Shown here piece by piece: positions 1 through 9,019 of a stretch of DNA of 64,000 nucleotides. The position numbers were made by a program, and so were the translations under genes. The stretch's first letter is position 1, and every line of letters starts with the position of its first letter. This DNA comes from Paralcaligenes sp. KSB-10 (lineage in GTDB: Bacteria > Pseudomonadota > Gammaproteobacteria > Burkholderiales > Burkholderiaceae_B): assembly GCF_021266465.1 (NCBI RefSeq), contig NZ_CP089848.1, forward strand, positions 3,472,001-3,536,000, read 5' to 3'. Below the pieces are notes generated by a model. It was not told the origin of the DNA, ran no database searches, and saw only the letters and a list, made by a program, of their open reading frames with translations.

Positions 1-1
1 C

Positions 2-1132
2 GGCACACTCGCCAGCACGGCCAGCCTCGCGCAGGAACCCCTGAAAATCGGCTTTATCGGAACCCTGTCCGGGCCAGCCGGAGCACTCGGCCAAGACCAG
101 TACGATGCCTTCATGCTGGCCATCAAGCAAAAGGGCGGCAAGCTGGGGGGCGTTCCGGTTACCGTCATCCGCGAAGACGACCAACTCAAGCCCGATGTCG
201 GCGTACAGGCTGTCTCCAAGCTGATCAAAAGCGACCACGTACCTATCATTACCGGCGTCACGTTCTCCAACGTCATGATGGCCATACACAAGCCCATTAC
301 CGAAGGCAAGGTATTCCTGATCGGCTCCAATGCCGGCCCGGCGCCGATCGCCGGCAAATCCTGCTCGCCCTACTTTTTCTCTACCTCCTGGGACAACGAC
401 CAGCTGCACGAAGCGGGCGGCCAGCTCACGTCCGACCTGGGCTACAAGAACGTCTATGTCATGGCCCCGAACTACCAGGCGGGCCGCGACGCGGTCTCGG
501 GCTTCAAGCGCGACTACACCGGCAAGATCATCGACGAGGTCTACACCCAGGTGAACCAGCCCGATTACTCGGCCGAAATCGCCCAGTTGCAAGCGGCCAA
601 ACCCGACGCCGTCTATGTCTTCTACCCCGGCGGCATGGGCGTGAACTTCGTCAAGCAATACCGTCAGGCCGGTTTGCTGGGCAAGCTGCCCCTGGTGTCG
701 GTCTCGACCATCGACGGCAGCACACTGCCCGCGCTCAAATCGCTGGCAGCGGGTGCCATTACCAGCGCACCCTATGCCCCGAATCTCGACAATCCGCAAA
801 ACAAGCAATTTGTCGAAGCCTTCGTCAAGGCCTATAAGCGCCAACCGTCCATGTACGCAGCGCAATCCTATGATGCGGCCAATCTGCTCGACTCGGCGCT
901 GGCCAAGGTCAAGGGCAATGTGTCCAACGCCGACGCCTTCCGCAGCGCACTCAAGGCGGCCGACTTCAAGTCCGTGCGCGGGGCATTCAAGTTCGCCTCG
1001 AACCAGTTTCCGGAAGCGGGCTTTTACCGGGTCGACGTTATCGATGGCGCCAATGGCGCCGAGCTCAAGGCAGTCAGCCCCATTCACATCCAGAAACGGG
1101 CCAACTTCGCCGCCGCCTGCCCGCTGAAATAG
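2..1132 (+). CDS. ABC transporter substrate-binding protein, branched-chain amino-acid type (5' end outside window)
   Basis: This is the periplasmic binding component of a Liv-type ABC importer. The frame is open from base 2, so the true start lies upstream of the window. The first residues (GTLASTASLAQ) look like the end of a cleaved signal peptide. The mature part opens with LKIGFIGTLSGPAG, the typical first strand of Peripla_BP_6 (type I fold) proteins, and the visible 376 residues are near the usual mature length. The full importer set livH, livM, livG and livF follows on the same strand after a 153-nt gap. The ligand cannot be read from the sequence. The adjacent threonate/erythronate-type dehydrogenases suggest an organic or sugar acid rather than an amino acid; that is inference. 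Confidence 0.9.
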   Translation, partial: GTLASTASLAQEPLKIGFIGTLSGPAGALGQDQYDAFMLAIKQKGGKLGGVPVTVIREDDQLKPDVGVQAVSKLIKSDHVPIITGVTFSNVMMAIHKPITEGKVFLIGSNAGPAPIAGKSCSPYFFSTSWDNDQLHEAGGQLTSDLGYKNVYVMAPNYQAGRDAVSGFKRDYTGKIIDEVYTQVNQPDYSAEIAQLQAAKPDAVYVFYPGGMGVNFVKQYRQAGLLGKLPLVSVSTIDGSTLPALKSLAAGAITSAPYAPNLDNPQNKQFVEAFVKAYKRQPSMYAAQSYDAANLLDSALAKVKGNVSNADAFRSALKAADFKSVRGAFKFASNQFPEAGFYRVDVIDGANGAELKAVSPIHIQKRANFAAACPLK

Positions 1133-1285
1133 CAAGGCAGGCACGGTGGCCCGTGCGGGCAGCCGCAATCGGTTCCGCCGATCCGGCTTGCGCGCATGGG
1201 CGCTTCTTGAACCCCCGGTGTCGGCACGCGCAGCGCGAGCCAGCGCCCAAGGCATAAGCAGGCCGAAGCGCCCCAGGAGTATTTT

Positions 1286-2206
1286 TTGAGCCTAGCTCTT
1301 TTTATCATCCAGGCCCTGAACGGCCTGCAACTCGGGGTCCTGCTGTTTCTCATGGCGGCAGGCCTGACCCTGGTTTTCGGCATCATGAATTTCGTCAACC
1401 TCGCCCATGGCTCTTTGTACATGATGGGCGCCTTCTTTGCCGCCTCCATCTACAATTACACTGGCTCATTCCTGCTGGCGGCGCTCTTGCTGATTCCGGC
1501 CATGCTGGCACTGGGGCTGCTCGTTGAATGGGTGGCGCTCAAGAAGCTCTATCAGCGCGATCACCTCGACCAGGTACTGGCCACGTTCGGGCTGATCCTG
1601 TTTTTCAATGAGCTGGCCCGCATGATCTGGGGGCCTTCGCCCTATTACATGGAAGTGCCCGAATTTCTGAGCGGCGCCATCAATCTGTTTGGCATTTCCT
1701 ATCCGGCCTATCGGTTCGTCATCATTACCGCCGGCCTGCTCGTCGCCCTGGGCTGTTACCTGCTGGTGCATAAAACCCGCATCGGCATGCTGATCCGCGC
1801 CGGATCCACCAACCGGACCATGGTGGGCGTGCTCGGCGTCAATATTGTCCTGCTCAATTCCATGCTGTTTGCGCTGGGCGCGGTGCTGGCGGGCATCGCC
1901 GGCCTGCTGGCCGGACCGATACTGTCGGTTCAGGCCGGCATGGGCGAACCCATACTGATCCTGACCATGGTGGTCATTGTCATCGGCGGCATCGGGTCGA
2001 TCCGCGGGGCGTTTTATGCATCCTTGATCGTGGGGGTCGTCGACACGCTGGGGCGTACTGTCCTTCCCTCCCTGTTGCGCGGCTTTCTCGAACGCAGCAC
2101 CGCCGACGTGGCCGGCCCGGCCCTGGCTTCCATGATGATTTACCTCCTCATGGCCTTTGTGCTGGCCATCAAGCCCCAGGGTCTGTTCCCGGTAAAAAAT
2201 ACCTGA
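1286..2206 (+). CDS. livH: Branched-chain amino-acid-type ABC permease, LivH family
   Basis: Integral inner-membrane permease of the Liv-type importer, 306 residues with about eight hydrophobic segments. The N-terminus carries the family signature, a hydrophobic helix followed by GLTLVFGIMNFVNLAHGSLY. The GGIGSIRGAF stretch near residue 235 corresponds to the cytoplasmic coupling region. The chosen start is TTG, preceded by AGGAG at 1275-1279. No ATG gives a complete first helix. The substrate is not determined. The symbol reflects family membership, not demonstrated leucine transport. Confidence 0.9.
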   Translation: MSLALFIIQALNGLQLGVLLFLMAAGLTLVFGIMNFVNLAHGSLYMMGAFFAASIYNYTGSFLLAALLLIPAMLALGLLVEWVALKKLYQRDHLDQVLATFGLILFFNELARMIWGPSPYYMEVPEFLSGAINLFGISYPAYRFVIITAGLLVALGCYLLVHKTRIGMLIRAGSTNRTMVGVLGVNIVLLNSMLFALGAVLAGIAGLLAGPILSVQAGMGEPILILTMVVIVIGGIGSIRGAFYASLIVGVVDTLGRTVLPSLLRGFLERSTADVAGPALASMMIYLLMAFVLAIKPQGLFPVKNT

Positions 2207-2265
2207 GCCCGCGACATGAGTCTTCACACTTCCTCCGCCCGCCCAGCTACAAAAAGCGATTCCCG

Positions 2266-3279
2266 ATGACGCCCTCTTCCCTCGTCCGCCGCAAATGGTC
2301 CGCCAGCGCCCTGCTGGCCATCGTGCTGCTGGTGCTGCTGGCCCTGGTGCCGCTGTATGCCGCGGCGACCTCCGATCCTTTCCTGATCACCCTGAGCACC
2401 CGTATCCTGATCTTCGCAATCGCCGCCGTCTCCCTGAACCTGATCCTGGGCTACGGCGGCTTGATCAGCTTTGGCCATGCCTTGTTCCTGGGACTGGGCG
2501 TCTACACCGCGGGCATCATGAGTTTTCATGGAGTAGACAACGGCTGGCTGCAATTGCTGCTTACCTTGCTGGTCTGCGCCGGCGTGGGCTTCGTAACCGG
2601 CAGCATCGCCCTGCGCACCAGCGGAATTTCATTCATCATGATTACCCTGGCATTCGCCCAGATGTTCTTCTTTCTGATCGTCAGCCTCAGCCGTTACGGC
2701 GGCGACGATGGCCTGACCCTCGCCAGCGGCAGCCGGTTCGGCGGGCTGTTGCTGACGCAGCCGGGCATATTGTATTTTTCCGCCTTCGTTCTGCTGTGCC
2801 TCAGCCTGTATGCCTGCCACCGCCTGGTGCACTCGCGCTTCGGCATGGCGGTATGCGGCAGCAAGCTGAATGAGCGGCGCATGAAAGCACTGGGATACCC
2901 GACCTTCCGCTACCGCCTGGCCATCTATGTGATATCGGCGGCGCTGTGCGGCATCGCCGGCCTGCTGTACGCCAACCTGACGCAATTTGCCTCGCCTTCC
3001 TATATGTCGTGGACCACCTCGGGCGACCTTATCGCCATGGTGGTCCTGGGCGGCATGGGTACGCTCGTGGGCCCCCTGTTCGGAGCCGTCGGCATGATTC
3101 TGGCCGAAGAGTGGCTCAAATCCCTGACCGAGCACTGGATGATTATTTTCGGCCCGCTGATCGTCCTCATCGTAACGCTAAGCCGGCAAGGCCTGGTCGG
3201 CCTGCTGCTACAGGCCGAACGGCGCTTTTCCCCCGGGCCGGGGGCGCCCCGTTCCCTCCCCGGCAAGGAGCCGCAATGA
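2266..3279 (+). CDS. livM: Branched-chain amino-acid-type ABC permease, LivM family
   Basis: Second membrane subunit of the importer, 337 residues with many hydrophobic helices. NLILGYGGLISFGHALFLG near residue 60 is the LivM-family hallmark, and VVLGGMGTLVGPLFGA near residue 260 matches the ATPase-contact loop. The proline- and glycine-rich tail (about the last 20 residues) is poorly conserved. The stop overlaps the start of the next ATPase gene by four bases (ATGA), so the two are probably translationally coupled. Confidence 0.9.
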   Translation: MTPSSLVRRKWSASALLAIVLLVLLALVPLYAAATSDPFLITLSTRILIFAIAAVSLNLILGYGGLISFGHALFLGLGVYTAGIMSFHGVDNGWLQLLLTLLVCAGVGFVTGSIALRTSGISFIMITLAFAQMFFFLIVSLSRYGGDDGLTLASGSRFGGLLLTQPGILYFSAFVLLCLSLYACHRLVHSRFGMAVCGSKLNERRMKALGYPTFRYRLAIYVISAALCGIAGLLYANLTQFASPSYMSWTTSGDLIAMVVLGGMGTLVGPLFGAVGMILAEEWLKSLTEHWMIIFGPLIVLIVTLSRQGLVGLLLQAERRFSPGPGAPRSLPGKEPQ

Positions 3280-4025
3280 GCTTGCTCTCTGTTCAGAAAC
3301 TGGTCAAGCGCTACGGAGGCCTGGTTGCCACCGATCATTTCGATTTCGACGTGCGGCCCGGGGAACTGCATGCCATCATCGGGCCCAACGGCGCCGGCAA
3401 AAGCACCCTGATCACCCAACTGGCCGGCGAAATCAGGCCGGACAGCGGCCAGATTCATTTCAATGGCCAGGACATCACCCGTGTAAAAGTGGAACAGCGC
3501 GCCCTGATGGGCCTGGCCCGTTCTTACCAGATCACATCGGTTTTTTCCGCCTTCACGGCGCTCCAGAATGTCATGCTCACAGTGCAGGCGCATCAAGGGC
3601 ACAGCTTCCGTTTCTGGACGCCGGCCCTCGACCAGTCCGCGCTGGTCAAGCCCGCGCAGCAGGCGCTGGAAAGCGTGGGCCTGGGCGCACGCCTGCATGT
3701 GCCGGTGGCCGATATGGCGCACGGCGAACAGCGCCAGCTCGAACTCGCGATGGTACTGGCCGGACAACCTCGCCTGTTGCTGCTCGATGAACCCATGGCC
3801 GGCATGAGCCAGGCCGAATCGGCGCAAATGACCGATCTGCTGCTCAGCCTCAAAGGGCGATACAGCATTGTGCTGGTCGAGCACGATATGGATGCCGTTT
3901 TCAAACTGGCGGACCGGATCACCGTACTGGTGTACGGGCGCAATATCGCCTGCGGCTCGATCGCCGAGATTCGCGCCAACCCCGAAGTCCGCACCGCCTA
4001 TCTGGGCGACGAGGCCATGCCATGA
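3276..4025 (+). CDS. livG: Liv-type ABC transporter ATP-binding protein, LivG family
   Basis: One of two cytoplasmic ATPases energising the importer, 249 residues. Walker A is GPNGAGKST (about residue 40), a degenerate signature ADMAHGEQRQLELAM precedes Walker B LLLLDEPMAGM, and the H-loop lies in VLVEHDMDAVF. The frame is open much further upstream, but the ATG at 3276 begins MSLLSVQKLVKRYGG, the normal family N-terminus. It has GGCAAGGAG upstream and the ATGA overlap with livM. The 3' end overlaps livF by four bases in the same way. Confidence 0.92.
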   Translation: MSLLSVQKLVKRYGGLVATDHFDFDVRPGELHAIIGPNGAGKSTLITQLAGEIRPDSGQIHFNGQDITRVKVEQRALMGLARSYQITSVFSAFTALQNVMLTVQAHQGHSFRFWTPALDQSALVKPAQQALESVGLGARLHVPVADMAHGEQRQLELAMVLAGQPRLLLLDEPMAGMSQAESAQMTDLLLSLKGRYSIVLVEHDMDAVFKLADRITVLVYGRNIACGSIAEIRANPEVRTAYLGDEAMP

Positions 4026-4735
4026 GTTCCCTGCTGCTTGACGTCAACCGCATAGAGTCTTCCTACGGCGCCAGCCAGGTATTGTTCGGCATGAGCTTTC
4101 AAGTCCGGCTGGGCCAGTTCGTCACGCTGCTGGGACGCAACGGCATGGGCAAGTCGACCACGGTCAAATCCATCGTCGGCCTGATGGCGCCTACGCAGGG
4201 ATCCATCCAGTTTGGCGGGCAGGAAATCGCCGGCGTTCCGTCCTACAAGGTAGCCCGCGCCGGCATAGGCCTGGTACCGGAGGGGCGCCAGATCTTCCCC
4301 AACCTGAGCGTCACCGAAAACCTGATCGCCACCGCGCACAACCGCCAGAAATCGTCATCGCCCTGGTCGCTGGAAAAAATCTATGCACTGTTTCCGCGGC
4401 TGCAGGAACGGGCCGGCAACCTGGGCTGCAATTTGTCCGGCGGCGAACAGCAAATGCTGGCCATAGGCCGCGCCCTCATGACCAACCCGCGGCTGCTGAT
4501 CCTCGACGAAGCCACCGAAGGCCTGGCGCCCTTGATACGCACGGAAATCTGGCATTGCCTGGGCGCACTGAAAGACACCGGCCTGTCGATCATCTGCATC
4601 GACAAAAACCTGAACTCCCTGTTGCCGCTGGCCGACCAGCACTACATCGTCGAGAAAGGGCACGTCGTCTGGTCGGGCAGCTCGAATGCATTAAGCGCCG
4701 AACGCGAAAAGCTGCAAAGCTATATGGGGATCTGA
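4022..4735 (+). CDS. livF: Liv-type ABC transporter ATP-binding protein, LivF family
   Basis: Second ATPase of the importer, 237 residues. Walker A is GRNGMGKST, the signature is NLSGGEQQMLAIGRA, and Walker B is LLILDEATEGLAP, the usual LivF wording. The H-loop position reads IDKNLNSLLPL, with Lys where LivF proteins normally have Gln or His. This is the last gene of the liv operon. The oppositely oriented dehydrogenase gene ends only two bases after its stop, so the two converge tightly. Confidence 0.92.
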   Translation: MSSLLLDVNRIESSYGASQVLFGMSFQVRLGQFVTLLGRNGMGKSTTVKSIVGLMAPTQGSIQFGGQEIAGVPSYKVARAGIGLVPEGRQIFPNLSVTENLIATAHNRQKSSSPWSLEKIYALFPRLQERAGNLGCNLSGGEQQMLAIGRALMTNPRLLILDEATEGLAPLIRTEIWHCLGALKDTGLSIICIDKNLNSLLPLADQHYIVEKGHVVWSGSSNALSAEREKLQSYMGI

Positions 4736-4737
4736 AA

Positions 4738-5643
4738 TCAGCCCGGCAAGTCCACGCCGGGGAAGATCTTGACCACCGCCGCGTCGTCTTCCGCGCCATG
4801 GCCCGCGGCGGCGGCCATCAGGAACATTTGATGCGCCGCTGAAGACAGCGGCAGCGGAAAGGCCTCGCGTCGAGCCGTATCCAGCACGATGCCGAGATCC
4901 TTGATGAATATATTCACCGCCGAATGAGGCGTGTAGTCGCCCGCAAGAATATGCGGGACACGATTCTGGAACATCCACGACGAACCGGCGCTATTGCAGA
5001 TGACTTCGTAAAGCATGTCGGGATCGGCACCCGCCTTGATACCCAGCGCCATGGCCTCGGCCGAGGCCGCTATGTGTACCCCGGCCAGCAATTGATTGAT
5101 CATTTTCACCGTGGAGCCCTGGCCGGGCGCATCGCCCAGCCGATAAAGCTTTGCGGCGATCGCATCGAAGATGGCCTGGCATTTCTCAAAGGCCTGCGCG
5201 CTGCCCGCTGCCATGACCGACAACTGGCCTTCGGCAGCCTTGATCGAGCCGCCTGAAACGGGTGCATCGATATTGAGCAAGTCCATGGCTTTCAAGCGTT
5301 CGCCCAGCTGAACCGCGTAAGCGGGCGCCACCGTTGCGCTGCTGATGATTACTCCACCCTTGCGCATCGCCGCCGCCGCGCCATGCTCGCCAAATAAAAC
5401 AGTGTCCATTTGGCTGGCATCGACCACCAGCACGATCACAGCCTCGACTTTTTCGGCAAGCTGCGCGGGGGTTCGTGCGACCAGCCCGCCCAGGGCGGCA
5501 AACCGATCCAGCACCTCGGTGCGCACATCGCAGGCGTAGACCTGGAACCCCGCATTGAGCAAGGCATGCGCCACGCCGAAACCCATAGAACCCAAACCAA
5601 TGACGCCCACGGCCTGCGTCAACTGCCCTTGTGACTGGCCCAT
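4738..5643 (-). CDS. ltnD: NAD-dependent L-threonate dehydrogenase-like protein (3-hydroxyisobutyrate dehydrogenase superfamily)
   Basis: Cytoplasmic beta-hydroxyacid dehydrogenase of 301 residues. The N-terminal Rossmann fold has GVIGLGSMGFGVA. The substrate motif is DAPVSGGSIKAAEG (about residue 130), and the catalytic lysine lies in GSTVKMINQLLAGVH (about residue 180). The C-terminal half, with NSAGSSWMFQNR, GDYTPHSAV and IFIKDLGIV, matches what I recall of L-threonate dehydrogenase LtnD better than GarR or MmsB. Known LtnD enzymes oxidise L-threonate to 2-oxotetronate. Divergent denD supports a C4 sugar-acid role. The usual partner kinase and decarboxylase genes (otnK, otnC) are absent from the window. 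Confidence 0.75.
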   Translation of the reverse strand: MGQSQGQLTQAVGVIGLGSMGFGVAHALLNAGFQVYACDVRTEVLDRFAALGGLVARTPAQLAEKVEAVIVLVVDASQMDTVLFGEHGAAAAMRKGGVIISSATVAPAYAVQLGERLKAMDLLNIDAPVSGGSIKAAEGQLSVMAAGSAQAFEKCQAIFDAIAAKLYRLGDAPGQGSTVKMINQLLAGVHIAASAEAMALGIKAGADPDMLYEVICNSAGSSWMFQNRVPHILAGDYTPHSAVNIFIKDLGIVLDTARREAFPLPLSSAAHQMFLMAAAAGHGAEDDAAVVKIFPGVDLPG

Positions 5644-5806
5644 TTACCCTTGCCTCCAGAAAAAGATGAATCGAATCGTCTGTGCAATCTGTTGCCGTTT
5701 ATCTGCTGCCGCACATGCGCCGCAATCAGTCCCGCTGCTTTTTATATTGTCATGATACGAGCAGCTACGCTATGCTTCAACCATAATTGCTCATTGGGAC
5801 AAGGTC

Positions 5807-6790
5807 ATGCAAATATTGATTACCGGCGGTGCCGGCCTGCTGGGTGCCCGGCTCGCCAAGGCGCTTCTTGCACAGGCAACGCTGGCCGACGCGCAAGGCA
5901 ATCAGCAAGCGATATCGCGCATCACTCTGCTCGACGTCATTCCCGCACAAGGGTTCGACGATCCACGCATCAAGACGGTTGCAGGCGACATCTCCGACCC
6001 CGAAGTCGTCAAGGCAAACCTTGGCAAAGACACCCAGTCGGTTTTCCATCTTGCCGCCGTGGTCAGCGGCGAGGCCGAGGCCAATTTCGATCTGGGCATG
6101 CGCATCAATCTGGATGCAAGCCGGTTGATTCTGGAACGCGCACGCCAAAACGGCAATTGCCCGCGTATCGTGTTTACAAGCTCGGTAGCGGCCTTTGGTG
6201 GCCTGCTGCCTGCCCAAGTGCTCGACACCACGCCAACCACGCCGCAAAGCTCCTACGGCACGCAAAAGGTCATGGGCGAACTCATGATCAGCGACTACAG
6301 CCGCAAAGGCTACATCGATGGCCGCGCGCTGCGCATGCCCACCGTTTGCGTGCGCCCCGGCGCCCCCAACAAAGCCGCCTCCAGTTTTGCCAGCGGCATC
6401 ATACGCGAGCCGCTCAATGGCCTTGAAGCAATCTGCCCGGTATCGCGGGAAACATCGCTATGGCTGGTTTCACCGTCCAAGGCTATCGAAAACCTTATCC
6501 ACGGACACGAAATAGACAGCCAGCTTCTCGGCGCCAGCCGCGCCCTGAATTTGCCAGGCCTTTCTGTCACCGTGGGTGAAATGGCCGCCGCGCTGGAACG
6601 CGCCGCCGGCGCCAAGACCGCGCACCTTATACGCTGGCAGGCCGACGCCGCAATCGAACGCATCGTCAATTCGTGGCCCGGCAGCTTCATCACCACACGC
6701 GCCGATGCCATGGGGTTCAAGCGCGATGCCAGCTTCGACGCCATCGTGAAAAACTACATCAATGAAGAACTGCAGGGGCGCATCGCCTGA
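5807..6790 (+). CDS. denD: D-erythronate dehydrogenase-like NAD(P)-dependent epimerase/dehydratase
   Basis: Extended short-chain dehydrogenase of 327 residues. The Rossmann motif is ITGGAGLLGARLAKALL, VFHLAAVVSGEAEANF follows, and catalytic YxxxK appears as SSYGTQKVMGE (about residue 150). LRMPTVCVRPGAPNKAAS is typical of the DenD branch, which oxidises D-erythronate at C2. Transcribed away from the ltnD-like gene across a 163-bp gap that must hold both promoters. Substrate assignment rests on family resemblance and the ltnD neighbour; another sugar-acid or nucleoside-sugar substrate remains possible. Confidence 0.72.
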   Translation: MQILITGGAGLLGARLAKALLAQATLADAQGNQQAISRITLLDVIPAQGFDDPRIKTVAGDISDPEVVKANLGKDTQSVFHLAAVVSGEAEANFDLGMRINLDASRLILERARQNGNCPRIVFTSSVAAFGGLLPAQVLDTTPTTPQSSYGTQKVMGELMISDYSRKGYIDGRALRMPTVCVRPGAPNKAASSFASGIIREPLNGLEAICPVSRETSLWLVSPSKAIENLIHGHEIDSQLLGASRALNLPGLSVTVGEMAAALERAAGAKTAHLIRWQADAAIERIVNSWPGSFITTRADAMGFKRDASFDAIVKNYINEELQGRIA

Positions 6791-6853
6791 AGTGTCCGTA
6801 CAATCCCTTCTTTGCCGTCTGAGCCTGCGATCGCACAAAAAACTCAGATGCGA

Positions 6854-7082
6854 GCGGGGGTGGCGGCCCAGGCGGGGTGAGCGAGCTTGAGTCCGCCGCG
6901 GCCGCAGCCTGGATCGGGATGCAAGGGCGCGGTTGTCCGAGCGTCAAGGGTGTCCACAGCCCGGGGGGCTGTGGACGACGCGAGTTCCGCGACCGCCCGA
7001 TCCAGGCTGCGGCCGCGGGCAGTCCTGGCAACGCCAGGACCGGACGATGCGAGCTCCACCCCGCCTGGGCCGCCACCCCCGC
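6854..7082 (+). repeat. Multi-hairpin repeat element, type C
   Basis: A 229-bp element of nested inverted repeats. The outer arms are a perfect 26-bp pair (6854-6879 with 7057-7082). Inside is a perfect 23-bp pair (6896-6918 with 6996-7018) around a 10-bp-stem hairpin (6952-6976), and a separate 8-bp-stem hairpin lies at 7022-7040. The flanks read GCGAGC on the left and GCGTCTT on the right, the same termini as the elements near 30 and 55 kb, although the interior is different. No coding sequence. Probably a non-autonomous mobile or structural repeat. Confidence 0.75.
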
Positions 7083-7104
7083 GTCTTAAAAACGCGGATG
7101 AAGA

Positions 7105-7127
7105 GCGGCCACAAGAGCCGCCCCTAC
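7105..7127. repeat. REP-like hairpin
   Basis: Short palindrome GCGGC-CACAAGA-GCCGC followed by CCCTAC. The same motif, slightly longer, occurs at 20696-20721. Small GC-rich extragenic palindromes of this form are common between genes in proteobacteria. Confidence 0.5.
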
Positions 7128-7155
7128 GTCGCCAGCTCTGGGCCGCGAAACTGAT

Positions 7156-8034
7156 CTACTCCTTCACCGCGCCTGTCATGCCGGACACGTAATACTCCAC
7201 AAAGAAGGAATACACCACAGCCACCGGCAAGGAACCCAGCAGCGCCCCGGCCATCAGCTCGCCCCAGTGGTACACATCGCCCTCGATGAGTTCAGTCACG
7301 ATACCCACAGGCACTGTCTTTACCTCGGTCGACGAAATGAAAGTCAACGCATAGATGAACTCATTCCAGGAAAGCGTGAAAGCGAAAATACCTGCCGAAA
7401 TCAGCCCTGGCACGGCCAGCGGCAAAATGATCTTCACCAGGATCTGCCAGCGCGTAGCGCCGTCGATCAGCGCGCACTCTTCCAGCTCGTAGGGAATCGA
7501 ACGGAAATAGCCCATCAAAAGCCAGGTACAAAACGGGATCAGGAACGTGGGATAGGTCAGGATCAGCGCCCAGCGCGTGTCGAACAGACCCAGCTCGAAC
7601 ACGATGGAGGCCAGCGGAATAAACAGAATGGACGGCGGGATCAGGTAGGCAAAGAAAATCCCCAGGCCGACCTGCTTGGACCCCTGGAAACGCAGGCGTT
7701 CGATCGCATAGGCGGCAAACACGCTGGCCGCCAGGGATATGAAGGTAGCCACCGTCGACACAATAACGGTATTCACCATCCAGCCATTGAAGGGCGTATT
7801 GAACAGCAGCCGCCTGAAATGCTCCAGGGTCGGAGCAACCACCCAGAACGGATTGCTGGTGTGCAGGGCCAGTTCGGCGTCAGACTTGAACGCCGTGATG
7901 ACCATCCAGTAGAACGGGAAAAGCAGCACGAACACAAAGATGCCTAGCGGGATATACGTAGTGACCCAGCGTCGCGGCAGGGACTGCAGGTAGTCCATGC
8001 CTTGCTGCTCATCGGGTTTTTGCTTCTTGCTCAT
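7156..8034 (-). CDS. Carbohydrate ABC transporter permease, MalG-type
   Basis: Inner-membrane permease of a CUT1-type importer, 292 residues with six hydrophobic helices. The EAA loop reads EECALIDGATRWQILVKIILPLAVPG in two halves near residue 195, with the canonical G at the ATPase contact. The start overlaps the upstream permease gene by four bases, so the pair is translationally coupled. Last gene of the seven-gene minus-strand operon starting at 15868. From its neighbours (two sugar-acid dehydratases and a hydroxyacid dehydrogenase) the cargo is likely an aldonate, aldarate or related oligomer. Confidence 0.88.
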   Translation of the reverse strand: MSKKQKPDEQQGMDYLQSLPRRWVTTYIPLGIFVFVLLFPFYWMVITAFKSDAELALHTSNPFWVVAPTLEHFRRLLFNTPFNGWMVNTVIVSTVATFISLAASVFAAYAIERLRFQGSKQVGLGIFFAYLIPPSILFIPLASIVFELGLFDTRWALILTYPTFLIPFCTWLLMGYFRSIPYELEECALIDGATRWQILVKIILPLAVPGLISAGIFAFTLSWNEFIYALTFISSTEVKTVPVGIVTELIEGDVYHWGELMAGALLGSLPVAVVYSFFVEYYVSGMTGAVKE

Positions 8035-8930
8035 TTGTCACCCCCTTGTTGCCAGGCGCGGCGTTGCAAGCCGAAATACGAGAACATGATAGCGGCCAGC
8101 AGGAACGGTATCATCAGTATGGCCAGAGCCGATCCTTCACCCAGCGATCCTCCCGGAATAGCGCGCTGGAACGACAATGTGGTCATCAGGTGCGTGGCAT
8201 TGAGCGGCCCTCCGCGAGTCAGCACGTAAATCAGCTGGAAGTCGGTGAAGGTGAACAGCACCGAGAATGTCATGACCACAGCGATAATGGGCGTCAGCAA
8301 CGGCAACGTGACATAGCGAAACTGCTGCCAGGGAGTAACCCCGTCTATGGACGCCGCTTCGTACAGTGCGGGTGAAATTGTCTGCAAGCCGGCAAGCAGC
8401 GTAATCGCCACAAAGGGAATGCCGCGCCACACGTTGGCGACAATCACGGAAAACCTGGCCATCCAGGGATCGCCAAGAAAATTGATGTAGTGGTGGATCA
8501 GCCCCATTTTGACGAGCGTCCAGCTGATGATCGAAAACTGCGGATCGTAAATCCACCAGAACGCCAGCGCCGACAGCGCCGTGGGTACGATCCAGGGCAA
8601 TAGAATCATGGACCTGAAAAGGGACTTGAACGGCAGGTTTCTGTTGAGCAAAATCGCCAGCCACAGGCCCAGCATGAATTTCAGGATGCTGGCGACCACG
8701 GTATAAAGCACCGTATTGAACAAGGCCAGCTGCGCAATGGAATCGCCGATCAGATAGCGGTAGTTATCCAGCCCGACCCAATGCCCGATACCGCCGATTT
8801 TTGTATCGGTGAACCCAAGCCAGACGCCCAGCCCCAGCGGATATGTCAGGAAAACCAGCAGCAACAGGGCGGTAGGCAGCATGAAAAGCAGGCCCAGCAC
8901 ATTGCTGTTGTTTAATGCGCGAGATAGCAT
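8031..8930 (-). CDS. Carbohydrate ABC transporter permease, MalF-type
   Basis: Partner permease of 299 residues with six hydrophobic helices. The EAA loop is YEAASIDGVTPWQQFRYVTL near residue 205. The N-terminal segment MLSRALNNSNVLGLLFMLPT begins directly with the first helix and lacks the long MalF periplasmic extension, like UgpA- and LacF-type permeases. It lies 89 bases downstream of the binding-protein gene and overlaps the MalG-type gene. Confidence 0.88.
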   Translation of the reverse strand: MLSRALNNSNVLGLLFMLPTALLLLVFLTYPLGLGVWLGFTDTKIGGIGHWVGLDNYRYLIGDSIAQLALFNTVLYTVVASILKFMLGLWLAILLNRNLPFKSLFRSMILLPWIVPTALSALAFWWIYDPQFSIISWTLVKMGLIHHYINFLGDPWMARFSVIVANVWRGIPFVAITLLAGLQTISPALYEAASIDGVTPWQQFRYVTLPLLTPIIAVVMTFSVLFTFTDFQLIYVLTRGGPLNATHLMTTLSFQRAIPGGSLGEGSALAILMIPFLLAAIMFSYFGLQRRAWQQGGDK

Positions 8931-9019
8931 AATGATCCTTCATGGAAACCGCCCGACAGCGCCGGCATAAAGCCGGACGCTGCCAGGGGGCAAAACAGAC
9001 AGTCGCCGAACGAACAGGC

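Larger units (their letters stand above)
6791..7155. other. Noncoding gap with multi-hairpin repeat
   Basis: A gap of 365 bases between denD and the sugar-acid transport operon on the other strand. Nearly all of it is the hairpin element at 6854-7082 and a REP-like hairpin at 7105-7127. Short frames read through the hairpins on both strands but have biased compositions and no recognisable product. The converging operons could use these hairpins as transcription barriers; no clear U-tract follows them. Confidence 0.7.

Noticed and set aside
2946-3275. N-terminal extension of LivG
   Set aside because: It lies inside livM in another frame; the ATG at 3276 is the coupled start.
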